The notes below the pieces were generated by a model. It saw nothing but the letters and a program-made list of their open reading frames with translations, did not search any database and was not told the DNA's origin. The translations under genes and the position numbers were made by a program. This document shows positions 10,110-22,900 of a stretch of 64,000 nucleotides of DNA, piece after piece (position 1 is the stretch's first letter; each line of letters opens with the position of its first letter). The DNA is from Ascidia mentula (taxonomy: Eukaryota; Chordata; Ascidiacea; Phlebobranchia; Ascidiidae): the NCBI GenBank assembly GCA_947561715.1, contig OX387197.1, positions 18,522,266 to 18,586,265 of the forward strand. Reading direction: 5' to 3'.

Positions 10110-10800
10110 GAAACATATTTCCCCCACTAATGAGAAGACAAGTTTGGTATCGTTGGAAAGGTTTTTCAATGAGCTTTGCAATGGTGGTGAAATTATTTTT
10201 CCTGCTGTGGCTAGAAAAAAAGTTATGAGCGAAAAACTGTTTTTGTGGGGGCGAGGTTATGAACAATATTCGCCCGGTAAACATATTTCCCCCACGAATG
10301 AAAAGACAAGTTTGGTGTCGTTGGAAAGGTATTTGTGTAAGCTTTGCAATGGTAGTAGAATTGTCTTTCCTGTCGAACTGTAGCCAAAGTTACAAGTGAA
10401 AGATTGATTTTTTTATGACGGTCATAATTAATATTCGGTCGGTAAACATATTTCCCCCACTAATGAGAAGACAAGTTTGGTATCGTTGGAAAGGTTTTTC
10501 AATGAGCTTTGCAATGGTGGTGAAATTATTTTTCCTGCTGTGGCTAGAAAAAAAGTTATGAGCGAAAAACTGTTTTTGTGGGGGCGAGGTTATGAACAAT
10601 ATTCGCCCGGTAAACATATAGCCCCCGTGAATGAGAAGACAAGTTTGGTGTCGTTGGAAAGGTATTTGTGCAAGCTTTGCAATGGTAGTAGAATTGTCTT
10701 TCCTGTTGAACTGTAGCCAAAGTTACAAGCAAAAGACTGATTTTTGTTATGACGGTAATATTTAATATTCGGTCGGTAAACATATTTCCCCCACTAATGA
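10110..10800. repeat. right-arm tandem array, inverted relative to the left
   Basis: The same monomers occur here in reverse orientation, with the marker string (complemented) at about 10117, 10283, 10450, 10616 and 10783. Five monomers are present against seven on the left, so the arms differ by one 333-base dimer. The shortfall points to copy-number change after or during formation of the hairpin. Confidence 0.8.
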
Positions 10801-11095
10801 GAAGACAAGTTTGGTATCGCTGTAAAGGGATTTTAAAGAGCTTTCCAACAGTGGTAGAATTATCTTTCCTGTCGACCTATGAAAAAAGTTATAGCGGATT
10901 TATGACCATGCATATTAATATACGTTACAAAATTCGTTCGAAATTAATATTTCTTTTTACATTTCCATAAATTTTGTGTCAATATATGAATCTTGCCAAA
11001 AAAATTATTGGAATCCATTGAGAAACAGCAGAGTTATGTGCGTTTGAAGTTTTGTCGACTGGAAAAAAAGTTTTGTCGACTAGCGTCTCTTTGGT

Positions 11096-13919
11096 GAAAT
11101 AAATGCCTAATTTTTGGTTACTCAGAAATTCGAGATGTTTTTTGCTTTATTGAGGTTTAATAATGTAATCAGGCGTTTAGCAACAGACTCTAGTACAAAT
11201 GAGGAAAGAGACCCCATAAAACAGAGACAATTACATGTCTGTTATAGTTGCTAAATCTTAGCTTGCATTGTTTCTAAAAAATGCACATGTAGATCCACAC
11301 GCTATTCATTAGTTTATGTAGCGACAACTCGAAAAGGTAATTTAAGTATGTGATGGCCATATCAATTGAACATTACAAGCCCTGTTCCTGTGGAATAAGG
11401 CTACAAGCAAAATACACTGAGCCCCAGCAGATATGTTCCAAAACTAAAGACATTTAGTACGATCCACGCGGATCTTGTGTGTCCGTGGTTCGAAAAGCAA
11501 CCAAACATTAAAAACAGTTTTGAATAAAACATTGCATACTTGCACATTTAATTGTCGTTATTTATTCACAATCGTTACGCTTCACTTTCCATGGGAACTT
11601 ATACTGCACAATTCTTCTGGTTGTTGTGTTTAATACGATATTTCGCGGTGCGCTGAGTTCCTCTCGTAAACGAAGATATGGGTTTCAAAATTATAAAGTT
11701 TGTGGATGCAATTAAATAACATGTAGTCTACCACATAACTAATGCAATATTCATGTTTTTCGGGAGATTTGGAAGCATGTGTGTTGTCGTTCGTTATCTT
11801 TGAATGCTAAACTACTTTCTTGAGTCCAAAATAATCCATGCGTGAGCGTGAGTGCCTGCACAAGACATAAGTTTCTTGCCACGTTAGGTAAAAATGTGTG
11901 ACCGACTAGCGTCAATGGTCGTTTTAGATTGAGGCAATGCCGAATAGGTTCACAGCAGTTATTTCCAACATTCTGTAACTAGTGACGCACGCATGGGGCG
12001 CATTTAGGCGCAGGGGACTTGTCTTACCAATGTTTCAGTCGGTGAGTAATATGATCTGTCCCCACACCGAAAATCTATAATTTAAAATGTTTGGTCTTTA
12101 ACTCCCTCGAATGTTTGAAAAGGTTTAATTATGGTCGCTTTCTTTGGATCGACGGATTAGTTGAAAGAAATGTGTCCTTAACTCATCGTTTGCCTCTCGT
12201 GAGGGTTCGTGTATGCGCTTTCCAGTCCAATGTCGCCAATTTTGTCGTAATATGACCTCACCGTAGCGTGATTATAGTGACACAGACAGCAGAAATGTTA
12301 GGTCATTTTGTTCCAACGGAAAATAAGTTTAGTGAAATTATGGTTTTGCCGAAGGTTGCGAAAATAAGTGAATGCTTGGCAAATACTCCCATAATTTGGT
12401 TGACAATTAGACTCTGCGTGACGCAACAAAAAAAACTTTTCAAAAACGAGTAAGGTCATTTTTCTGTGATGACCCTGTTTTTCTATGTAAATTTGAGAGG
12501 CTCAAATATATGTATAAAGCTGTATTCTCTTATTTATAATTTTTCCGTTACCAAGATACACTTAGCCTCCAGAGAAAGGAGCTTCGTCACGCACCATTAT
12601 GTATTTCAGGCGCCTTATGTGCGTGTTGCAAACCACTGATTATGTGTACGGACAAAACACATTTTGTTGTAGAAACAAAACTCGGCGTGGTTACCGACTA
12701 AGGCATCGCTGAATCATCATTACTGAGCTAAAAATAAACGCGAAAAGTGCAGAATGTAGATTATTAGAAGTTAGACTATTTAGGTGCAGCAGCTTGACCA
12801 TTTTAACAAACAAGTTTCAATGATTTGTTACTGTGTTTTCCTAAACACAACGCAAACCCAAACACACTCATAAACAGTGGAAGACCTGACCTGATCGTTT
12901 TTAACTCTCCTTGAATATTCGACAAATCAAAGATCCGCCGAATACCACCGAGCAGCAATACAAGCGAACTACCATTTCTACAGACGTTTAACCATATGTA
13001 TGCGATAAAAACTTTCTGCTAAGCGCGACTGCGCAATATGCACAAAATTATACAGTGGTGGTCAAAAATAGGTGTGGCCACCACATGATGTGGCATATGA
13101 CAAATCATGTTATAGCCTTTTGGGATAAGCTAGTATACGTCTTTCTTCATGGTTCAGGAACTACGTATTATGCCGAGTGATCACAACTTTGCTGAAAAGT
13201 TTTGGAGCCGATTTTTCTTCTTCCCAAAAGGTCAAACGTCTACTGCCTAGCAAGGGATGTAATCTAGCACATGTTATTTTTACCCACAAGGGAGTGGAGT
13301 CTTTATTAAAATGTTATCCTCATTCGTTTAATTTTGATGTTTTTACTGTTGTTCTCAAACGTGACAACCTTATTGTGCAAGGCAAACGTTGTTATGTTTA
13401 GGTGTAAGTGATTGATAGCTATAGCAAGATAGCGAAAAGGAAATTCCGCCCTAAAATATCATGATGTTACATACGGATGTGCGTCATCGACCCGCAACCT
13501 GAGTTTTGGTTAAAATGTCGACGAATTCGTTCGTGACCTTTCGTGAGCTCATAGACTTCAAATACATTGGTTCCAAGGAACTCCATGCTTGAGTGGACAC
13601 AGACAGATAGTGCGAGATAACAATTCTTACCGTTTTCGCAGACCGGTTTCTTGATACAGCAAACGACTGAATTCTAAACAGGGTTTGATGTCAATAACAG
13701 GTTATTTTGAGAGCGTGTTAGTTTAATAGAAGTCACAAATGGTTATAATTCTAATTGTCTAGCTGAGTGTTATGGAATCATAGACCCAAAACAAGATGTT
13801 TATGAAGATTTATCGGTTTAATGATTTTTTGTTACAGCATATCTAAAGTTAGTGTTACCCTTTACTGATTTCTTACTATACTTTCAAATTTAGCATTATG
13901 TAAAGAAACTTTGTGCAAG
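11096..13919. other. intergenic, no gene recognised
   Basis: The first bases are the right target duplication of the foldback element. A plus-strand aataaa at 11523-11528 could serve the peptide gene, whose original 3' end was pushed rightward by the insertion. Around 13052 a short cagtggtggtcaaaaatagg resembles the ends of Tc1/mariner elements, without any detectable partner. The rest, about 2.8 kb, shows no exon pair, RNA gene or repeat. The part just left of 13920 should hold the promoter of the VWA gene. Confidence 0.45.
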
Positions 13920-16900
13920 ATGTTGTTACGAGTTTTAAACGCTTGCTCATTCTTCTTTTGTTACTTCTTGTTGAGCAAAGCAGGTATGTAAAACGTTTTG
14001 TATTTGCTTCAATCGAAAAACATAAAAAATCTTTCAACATTAAAGCATGTTTGAGTAAACAAATCAAATGACCTTAATAAGCAGTTGGTGGTTAGCAGGT
14101 GTCACGCTAACATAATATGCCGTCATATCTGTTGAAACACGAGTGTTTTGCACAATTTCGCTTTTTAGGGTTTCGCTGTCATATTACTTTGAGTAGGTGC
14201 AACGTTGTTTTTCACTTCCCTTATGTATAATGAAAATAAAAGTGACGACCCAACAGTTTGAAGGTTGCATGGTTAGAATAATTGCGGTAGTGCGTGCACG
14301 CGACTGGAAAACTTCGTCATGGTTCACAAATTCCACGTGCAACTGCAAACACGGTAGCAAGGAGTCACGGATATCCTTACATTTACATGTACACGTGTTG
14401 TTTGAATGCTCACGTCAGGGTTGACCAAACCTTTTTTTACCCTGTGCTAATTGTTTCACATTTCATTCAGATGCATCATAACAATCAACCATTTATTTTC
14501 TATGTTAATGTTATGTTAGATTCTGTTTTAGCAAAACTCTCTCCTATGATTATTCAGAATCGAACAAATGCTTTGCCAACGAGACAGTGAAAGTATCAAA
14601 AGTTTGTGTATGTTTATGCAGCAAGCACCACGCTGGATTTGGTGTTATTGGTCGATAGCACCTCGTCCATTAACAACCCTGACTTTTTAATCTTAAAGAC
14701 AGCTCTTATAAATACGTCATCCAGCTTTGAAAACTGCATTTCCTCAGGATTACAAGTTGCAGTTGTTCAATATGGAAATCAAAACGTGAGAAAGTGGGTG
14801 ACTATGCTTTTAACGATTGAACACAAAAACAGGGTAAATAACTTACATTATTTTTATAGCATCGATTATAGAAATGCGGCGTTTTACCAATCGCCAACAA
14901 ACTTTGGGGATTGCAGAAACGTAAGTTGCTTCAATGACGCCATAAACAATAATATGCCCCACTTATTGGCAGCGAGTACTTTCACATCAACGGCCTTACA
15001 AAGAGTGGTTCTGGTAAGCATATTTGAAAAAAATTGTGTGGGGGTTCATTAAATCATGTTTCTCATTAGATTACTTTCAACCAATCAGCGAACAGCAACT
15101 CTGCGCAAAAGGTGGTGATTCTAATCACAGATGACCCAGCTATTGATTTCAGTAGTGAACCGTAAGCTTCAAGAAAACTAGTGACATACATTTGGAAACC
15201 TGCTATTATTTTTTATTCGTAGTAGCAACCTTTTACAAACCAATAACGTAACCCTTCACGCGATTGGTGTTGGACCAAACATAGATACAGGACAACTTGA
15301 ATCCTATGCGAATGCGGCGTCGAGAGTTACAACAATCGCCAACTACGCGAATCTTCAAAGTGCTCTTAGCAATACTTACCAACAAATACTACCCGTGGTT
15401 GGTATGTAACAAAACTGTTAGTAAACAGAAACTTACATACATCAACCCAAACCTTTGTTCAATACTGTAGTCACAACAGCCATGACAACCGTCGCCATAA
15501 CAACGGCGCAAACAGACGCACCCATCACGAATGCAAGTACAATGGGAATGACAGAAACAACACTTCACACAGCAATGGATACAACATCATTCACAGCAGA
15601 AAAAATGACATCTACTGCTGAAGGTGTGTTTACAACAACGACGAAGGCGAAAGCATTGTTACTGTTTTCGCCCTCAAAAAGTACCATAAAAGACAAAAAT
15701 ATTATTTGCCGCTAAGTTATTATTTTTGATGCTGTTTTACTAACGGCCACAAATGGATTCCGACAGAGACGTTTCATATTTTGCAAAATAAGAAGTGTTT
15801 TCAACGACTAAAGTCTTGTTATATCATAAATAATTGAATTTATGACCAACATTGGTTAAAATTCATAAAAAGGTCAACGATAATCTCATTGAGTGCCAGA
15901 AGAACAATTCTGATTAATAAGTATGCCTGGCAGCAAAAATAGCAGGATCATCTCATTGATTAAAGAAAAGATTTAGAAATGTTTGCAAAAAATTAAGGAC
16001 GTATAATTGCGAAAAAAACATTAATCAGACTCAGTAGGCACCATAAGAAGGGACATTCACACTTATATACCTTCATCAACCCAAACCTTTGTTCAATACG
16101 ATAGCCACAACACCCATGACAACCGTCGCCATAACAACGGCGCAAACAGATGCATCCATCACGAATGCAAGTGCAATGGAAATGACAGAAGCAGCACTTC
16201 ACACAGCAATGGATACAACATCATTTACACCTGTTGCAGCGACATCGACAACAATTGTGACACAAGAAACGAACACACCCACTATAACTGACGTCACGTC
16301 CCCAACAAATGACATCATCTCAACTAGTCTAGAACTGACAACAACAGCGGGAGTAGTTAACAACACAACAGCTACTCAGGATTTACCGGCCGAAACAACA
16401 GCAACTGTGCCGAATACGGATTCTACTACATTGAGGATGGCTACTGATTCATCTACAGCAACAGGTGTGTTTACAACAACGACGATGGCGAAAGCAGTGT
16501 CACGGTTTTGGTCCTTACAAAGTATTATAAAATTATTGTATTGAGAGACTAAAATTGGTGAAATGGTGTGATTACCAATATCTTACCAAAACGTGATATA
16601 GTCTGACAACAATATTTAACTTTAATTTATGATGCTGTTTTACCAAAAACATGCACATATGCCCAAGAAAACTTACTGTTGCACAAAATAAAAAGAGTTA
16701 GATTGTTTTCGAAATGTACAGTAATTCATGGAAAAATCTGTCTGGTGTTAAGTACAGTTGTGCGTCACCGACCCAACCTCGGAGTTTACAAGTAAAATAT
16801 AACGACGCTGACGTTCGTGACCTTTTAGGCGTGAACGGAATTGTGAAATTTGGCATCGCTTAATGTAAAGCTTTGTGTAAATGGCCACAAACAGATTCTG

Positions 16901-19900
16901 ACGCAGACGTTTCATATTTTGCTGAAGAAGAATTATTTTTTAACGACCAACATCTTGTTATATTAAATGATTAAATTTATGACCAACATTGGTTAAAATT
17001 GATAAAAGGTTAACAAACCATAATCTCATCCCATCACGGAAATATTGGGAAATGTTTGCATAAAATTAAGGACGTAATTGCGAAAAAACGTTAATCAGAC
17101 TCACTATAGGCACTGTAAGCAGGGACATTCGCACTTGTATACCTTCATCAACCCAAACCTTTGTTCAATACGAAAGCCACAACAGCCATGGCAACCGTCG
17201 CCATAACAACGGCGCAAACAGATGCATCCATCACGTATGCAAGTACAATGGGAATGACAGAAGCAACACTTCGCACAAAAATGGATACAACATCATTCAC
17301 AACAGAAAAAATGACATCAACAGCTGCAGGTGTGTTTACAACAACGACGATGGCGAAAGCAATGTTACTGTTTTCGCCCTCAAAAAGTATTATAAAAGTC
17401 TAAAAACATTATTTGCTGCTAAGTTATTATTTTTGATGCTGTTTTACTAACGGCCACAAACAGATTCTGACTCAGACGTTTTATATTTTGCAAAATAAGA
17501 AGTATTTTTTAACGACTAAAGTCTTGTTATATCATAAATGATTGAATTTATAACCAACATTGGTTAAAATTCATAAAAAGGTCAACGATAATCTCATTGA
17601 CTCATGAAGAGATTTAGAAATGTTTGCATAAAATTAAGGACACATAATTGCGAAAAAAACATTTATCAGACTCACTAGTTACCATAAGAAGGGACATTCG
17701 CACTTATATACCTTCATCAACCCAAACCTTTGTTCAATACGATAGCCACAACATCCATGACAACCGTCGCCATAACAACGGCGCAAACAGATGCATCCAT
17801 CACGTATGCAAGTACAATGGGAATGACAGAAGCAATACTTCGCACAGCAATGGATACAACATCATTCACACCTGTTGCAGCGACATCGACAACAATTGTG
17901 ACACAAGAAACGAACACACCCACTATAACTGACGTCACGTCCCCAACAAATGACATCATCTCTACTAGTCCACAACTGACAACAACAGCGGGAGTAGTTA
18001 ACAACACAACAGCTACTCAGGATTTACCGGTCGAAACAACAGCAACTGTACCGAATACGGATTCTACTACATTGACGATGGCTACTGATTCATCTACAGC
18101 AACAGGTGTGTTTACAACAACGACGATGGCGAAAGCAGTGTCACGGTTTTGGTCCTTACAAAGTATTATAAAATTATTGTATCGAGAGACTAAAATTAGT
18201 AAATGGTGTGATTACCAATATCTTACCAAAACGTAAAATAGTCTGACAACAATATTTGCTCTTAAATTTATGATGCTGTTTTACCCAAAACAGTCACATA
18301 TGCCCAAGAAAACTTACTGTTGCACAAGATAAGAAGAGTTAGATTGATTTCGAAATGTACAGTAATTGATGGAAAAATCTGTTCTGATGTCAATTACAGT
18401 TGTGCGTCACCGACCCAACCTCAGAGTTTACAAGTAAAATATAACGACTCTGACGTTCGTGACCTTTTAGGCGTGAACGGAATTTGGAAATTTGGCATCG
18501 CTTAATGTAAAGCTATGTGTAAATGGCCACAAACAGATTCTGACGCAGACGTTTCATATTTGGTTGAAGAAGAAGTATTTTTTAACGACCAACATCTTGT
18601 TATATCAAATGATTGAATTTATGACCAACATTGGTTTAAATTGATAAAAGGTCAACGATAATCTCATCCCATCACGTAAATATTGGAAAATGTTTGCATA
18701 AAATTAAGGACGCAATTGCGAAAAAACAATAATAAGACTCACTATAGGCACCATAAGCAGGGACATTCGCACTTATATACATTCATCAAACCAAACCTTT
18801 GTTCAATACGATAGCCACAACATCCATGACAACCGTCGCCATAACAACGGTGCAAACAGATGCATCCATCACGAATGCAAGTGCAATGGGAATGACAGAA
18901 GCAACACTTCACACAGCAATGGATACAACATCATTCACACCTGTTGCAGCGACATCGACAACAATTGTGACACAAGAAACGAACACACCCACTATAACTG
19001 ACGTCACGTCCCCAACAAATGACATCATCTCAACTAGTCTAGAACTGACAACAACAGCGGGAGTAGTTAACAACACAACAGCTACTCATGATATACCGGC
19101 CGAAACAACAGCAACTGTACCGAATACGGATTCTACTACATTGACGATGGCTACTGATTCATCTACAGAAGCAGGTGTGTTTACATCAACGACGATGGCG
19201 AAAGCAGTGTCACGGTTTTAGTCCTTACAAAGTAGAGAGAGACTAAAATTGGTAAAATGGTGTGATTACCAATATCTTACCAAAACGTCATATAGTCTGA
19301 CAACAATATTTAACTTTAATTTATGATGCTGTTTTACCCAAAACAGTCACATATGCGCAAGAAAACTTACTGTTGCACAAAATAAGAAGAGTTAGATTGT
19401 TTTCGAAATGTACAGTAATTCATGGAAAAATCTGTTCTGATGTCAATTACAGTTGTGCGTCACCGACCCAACCTCAGAGTTTACAAGTAAAAATATAACG
19501 ACGCTGACGTTCGTGACCTTTTAGGCGTGAACGGATTTGGGAAATTTGGCATCGCTTAATGTAAAGCTATGTGTAAATGGCAACAAACGGATTCTGACGC
19601 AAACGTTTCATATTTTGCTGAACAAGAAGTATTTTTTAACGACCAACATCTTGTTATATCGAATGATTGAATTTATGACCCATAAATCCCACTAAGTGTG
19701 TTTATAGAGTAAGAGTAATAAATGTTTGTGTATGTTTTATGCAGCAAGCACTGCAATGGATTTGGTGTTGTTGGTCGATAGCACCTCGTCCATTTCCAAC
19801 GCTGACTTTTTATTCTTAAAGACAGCTCTTATAAATACGTCATCCAGCTTTGAGAGCTACATTTCCTCAGGATTACAAGTTGCAGTTGTTCAATATGGAA

Positions 19901-22900
19901 ATCAAGACGTGAGAAAGTGGGTGACTATGCTGTTTACGGTTGAACATAAACCAGAGAAAATGGCTTTCTTTGTTCGCAACACACAGATGAAAATCGATTG
20001 TGCGACATTCAGAATAATCCATTTATTTGCATTGAAGAAGTTAAACAGTTAAACAATACGCATTCACGCTTGCTTTGAAATTTTTAGGAGACTGCTTTAA
20101 CAGTGAGATTCATAAAGGTAGCTTAACTCCGCCCATGACGATTCATCAATTAGCGTTTAAGAGTTGCTTCTGTTTTAGTTCGGTATGCGCTATAAGTACG
20201 CAGATTCAAGCTTGTCACAGTTTTTTAAATTTTTTTTACATGAGCAATTACATTATGTTTACAGCATCGATTATAAAAATGCGGCGTTTTACCAATCGCC
20301 AACAAACTTTGGGGATTGCAGAAACGTAAGTTGCTTCAATGACGCCATAAACAATAATATGCCCCACTTGTTGGCAGCGAGCACTTTCACATCAACGGCC
20401 TTACAAAGAGTGGTTCTGGTAAGCGTATTTGAAAAAAATTTTGTGGGCTTCATTAAATCATGTTTCTCATTAGATTACTTTCAACCAATCAGCGAACAGC
20501 AACTCTGCGCAAAAGGTGGTGATTCTAATAACAGATGACCCAGCTATTGATTTCAGTAGTGGCGGAAGTGCAGCGTAAGTTCCAGGAAAACTGGTGGCAT
20601 ACATTTTTTATTGTAAACATATCTGTTTAAAACGCTATGCAAGTATGTAAAATATTCTTTATGTTGTTTTTCTTTGTATTCGTTGAAATCATTGCAAAAC
20701 CATAGAATGAAAAACAAGGCAAACAAACACGTATTTACAGGGAAGTATTTACATTCAAAATACCACACATACAAACGAGAATCACGCAGAATGGACTGCG
20801 GCACATTCCACGAATCACGCGGCTGTGGCTTGCAAGCGCACTGTTGCAGCCATGTATATGCAGTCAGGCGTGACCACAATACTTTAGATACACTTCGTTT
20901 TGCACACTGTATTAATCCTGCATTTAATTTTTGTTTATAGAATCAACCTTATACGAACCAATAACGTAAGCCTCCACGCGATTGGTGTTGGACCAAACAT
21001 AGATAAAGGACAACTTGAATCCTATGCGAATGCGGCGTCGAGAGTTACAACAATCGACAACTACGCGAATCTTCAAAGTGCTCTTAGCAATACTTACCAA
21101 CAAATACTACCAGTGGTTGGTATGTAACAAAACTGTTAGATTCAAAGTTGAATGTTATATACATCAACCAAACCTTTGTCCAATACTGTAGCCACAACGT
21201 CCATGACTGAAATATCAACAGTCGCCAAAACAACGGCGCAAACAAACGCACCCAGTGTGACTACAAGTACATTAGGAATGACAGGAACAACATCTCCCTC
21301 AGCAGTAGCAACAGGTTTGTGAATAACAAGTTTATTACAAATAGTAGAAAACCTGAACTGCAACAACTGTTGCGGAAGCTGCTGGTTTGAAAAACGACTG
21401 CTAATGTTTATCAGGAAATACAACTGGTAAAATGATAAAAACTACAAGTAGAACCACATCGGCAGCGCCAATATCGACAACAATAGTAATACCTGCAACG
21501 ACGTCCCAAACAAACGACACAATCTCAACTAATCCAGACCTGACCACCACAGTAGATGCAACTGCCAGAGCAACAGCTACTCCGTCTTTACCGACCGAAA
21601 CATTTGCGGCCATATTAAAAACGGAATTAGCCACAACGACTATGGCTAATCATACAGAATTTACCACCCTTATGATAACACCTGCCAGCAGCCCAACACC
21701 TACCAAGGTTTTGACAACAACAGAAACCGCTACCACATCAAGAACACAGAGTGAAACGACGTTGGCCACAGATGATCAGACTACAATGGCTTCCTTGTCT
21801 ACTGATATAGGTATGATTACATAATGCTGCAAGGTTTCCCAACTTGTGATTTATTGACCCCTAATGGCGCACAGCGACATATTGTTGCGGTGTGCAGCGT
21901 TCTTTTTTGACACCACAAAAATATATGATTTTCGCACCAAACATGAAAATCTACTTTTTTTTATTGTGACATAGGTGAAACGACACTAGCAGCAGTGAGT
22001 GCAACAACATTTCAATCCGCTGTATCTTCGCCTAAATCTCCAACATTCGCACCAGCAACTGATGAAAGTATAACAGTAAAAGCAGAAACCGGTTTTTCCA
22101 CAACGTTCACGGAATTATCACCTCTCGCGACATCAAGCGCAAATGTCGAAGATTTATCCAGCGCAAAACCTACTAATACTCCCACGCTACCTGCAGTAGG
22201 ATTTACATTACCAGTAGGCACCGGTACAATAACGTCAAGCACACAAACGCTTACATTCCCTTTTACAACGATGTCAGCACAAGCAGCAAATGTAACTACA
22301 TTCCGTCCAAATACAATTGCACGCACGGTACAAGTGACGCAAGGTAAAGAACTGACCACGTCAGAACATGCAACTGCCTCAACGAGACTTCAAAAAAACT
22401 CCACTACGTTTCAAGTAGAGACTACTGCTTTTCCAAGCACGAAAAGCTCCACGCCAAAACCTTCGGAAGTTTCTTCAACGGTTGAAGTACGGACGCTTAC
22501 TAACCCATCAGGAATCGACACGACAGATGAAGCCACCGCAAAATCAACAACTTTACAAACATCAGAAGATGTGGTTGATGCAACAACACCGACAACGGTC
22601 CAAACAAACGAAACCAGCATAACCACAAACATGACCACAGCGAAAGAAAATAAAATTGTTGAAATGACAACAGCAACAAATATGCCGATTTTTACAGCAG
22701 AAATTCCAAGCAATGGCACCACGGTTGAAGCCATAGTCACAACAATATTAGGAACTAACAAAACAGCTATAGGCGTTGTAATGACAACAACAGATGTTGG
22801 TACATCACAAACTACGTTGGTAACAGAAAATCAGAGAACCAATTCGACAACTGCTGACCTGCAGACATCAACAACAACAGCTGCAGCAACCAGCAAAGTA

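Larger units (their letters stand above)
8615..11095. mobile_element. 2.48-kb foldback DNA element with 8-bp target duplication
   Basis: The element begins accaaagagacgctag and ends with its exact reverse complement; a perfect 8-bp duplication, gaaataaa, flanks it at 8607-8614 and 11096-11103. Nearly the whole length consists of two long inverted arms meeting at a short unrelated centre (about 10028-10110). The inner arms are tandem arrays of about 167-bp monomers of two alternating types, giving a 333-bp dimer period, with about seven monomers on the left and five on the right. There is no transposase. An 8-bp duplication with long inverted arms fits hAT, Mutator-like or Foldback-type non-autonomous elements; the class is not decidable by eye. 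The repeated short reading frames in the arms are by-products of the repeats. Confidence 0.9.

Noticed and set aside
9093-10783. Repeated 75- and 79-residue open frames on both strands
   Set aside because: They recur every 333 bases with the foldback monomers and are mirrored on the opposite arm; no start context, splice sites or protein resemblance. Treated as repeat by-products.
8880-10800. CRISPR-like array
   Set aside because: The regular spacing comes from long near-identical monomers without unique spacers, inside a eukaryotic foldback element.
13050-13400. Tc1/mariner element
   Set aside because: Only a short terminal-like string (cagtggtggtcaaaaatagg) is present; no inverted partner, TA duplication or transposase was found.
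14794-14833. Longer version of VWA exon 2 ending at the gtaaat donor
   Set aside because: Joining at 14833 puts the next exon in a frame that reads CAT CGA TTA TAG; the gtgggt donor at 14794 keeps the frame and is matched at the same place in domains 2 and 3.
19726-21127. A separate second VWA gene
   Set aside because: No signal-peptide exon precedes it, its first exon needs phase 1 from upstream, and the preceding Thr-rich exon supplies exactly that phase.
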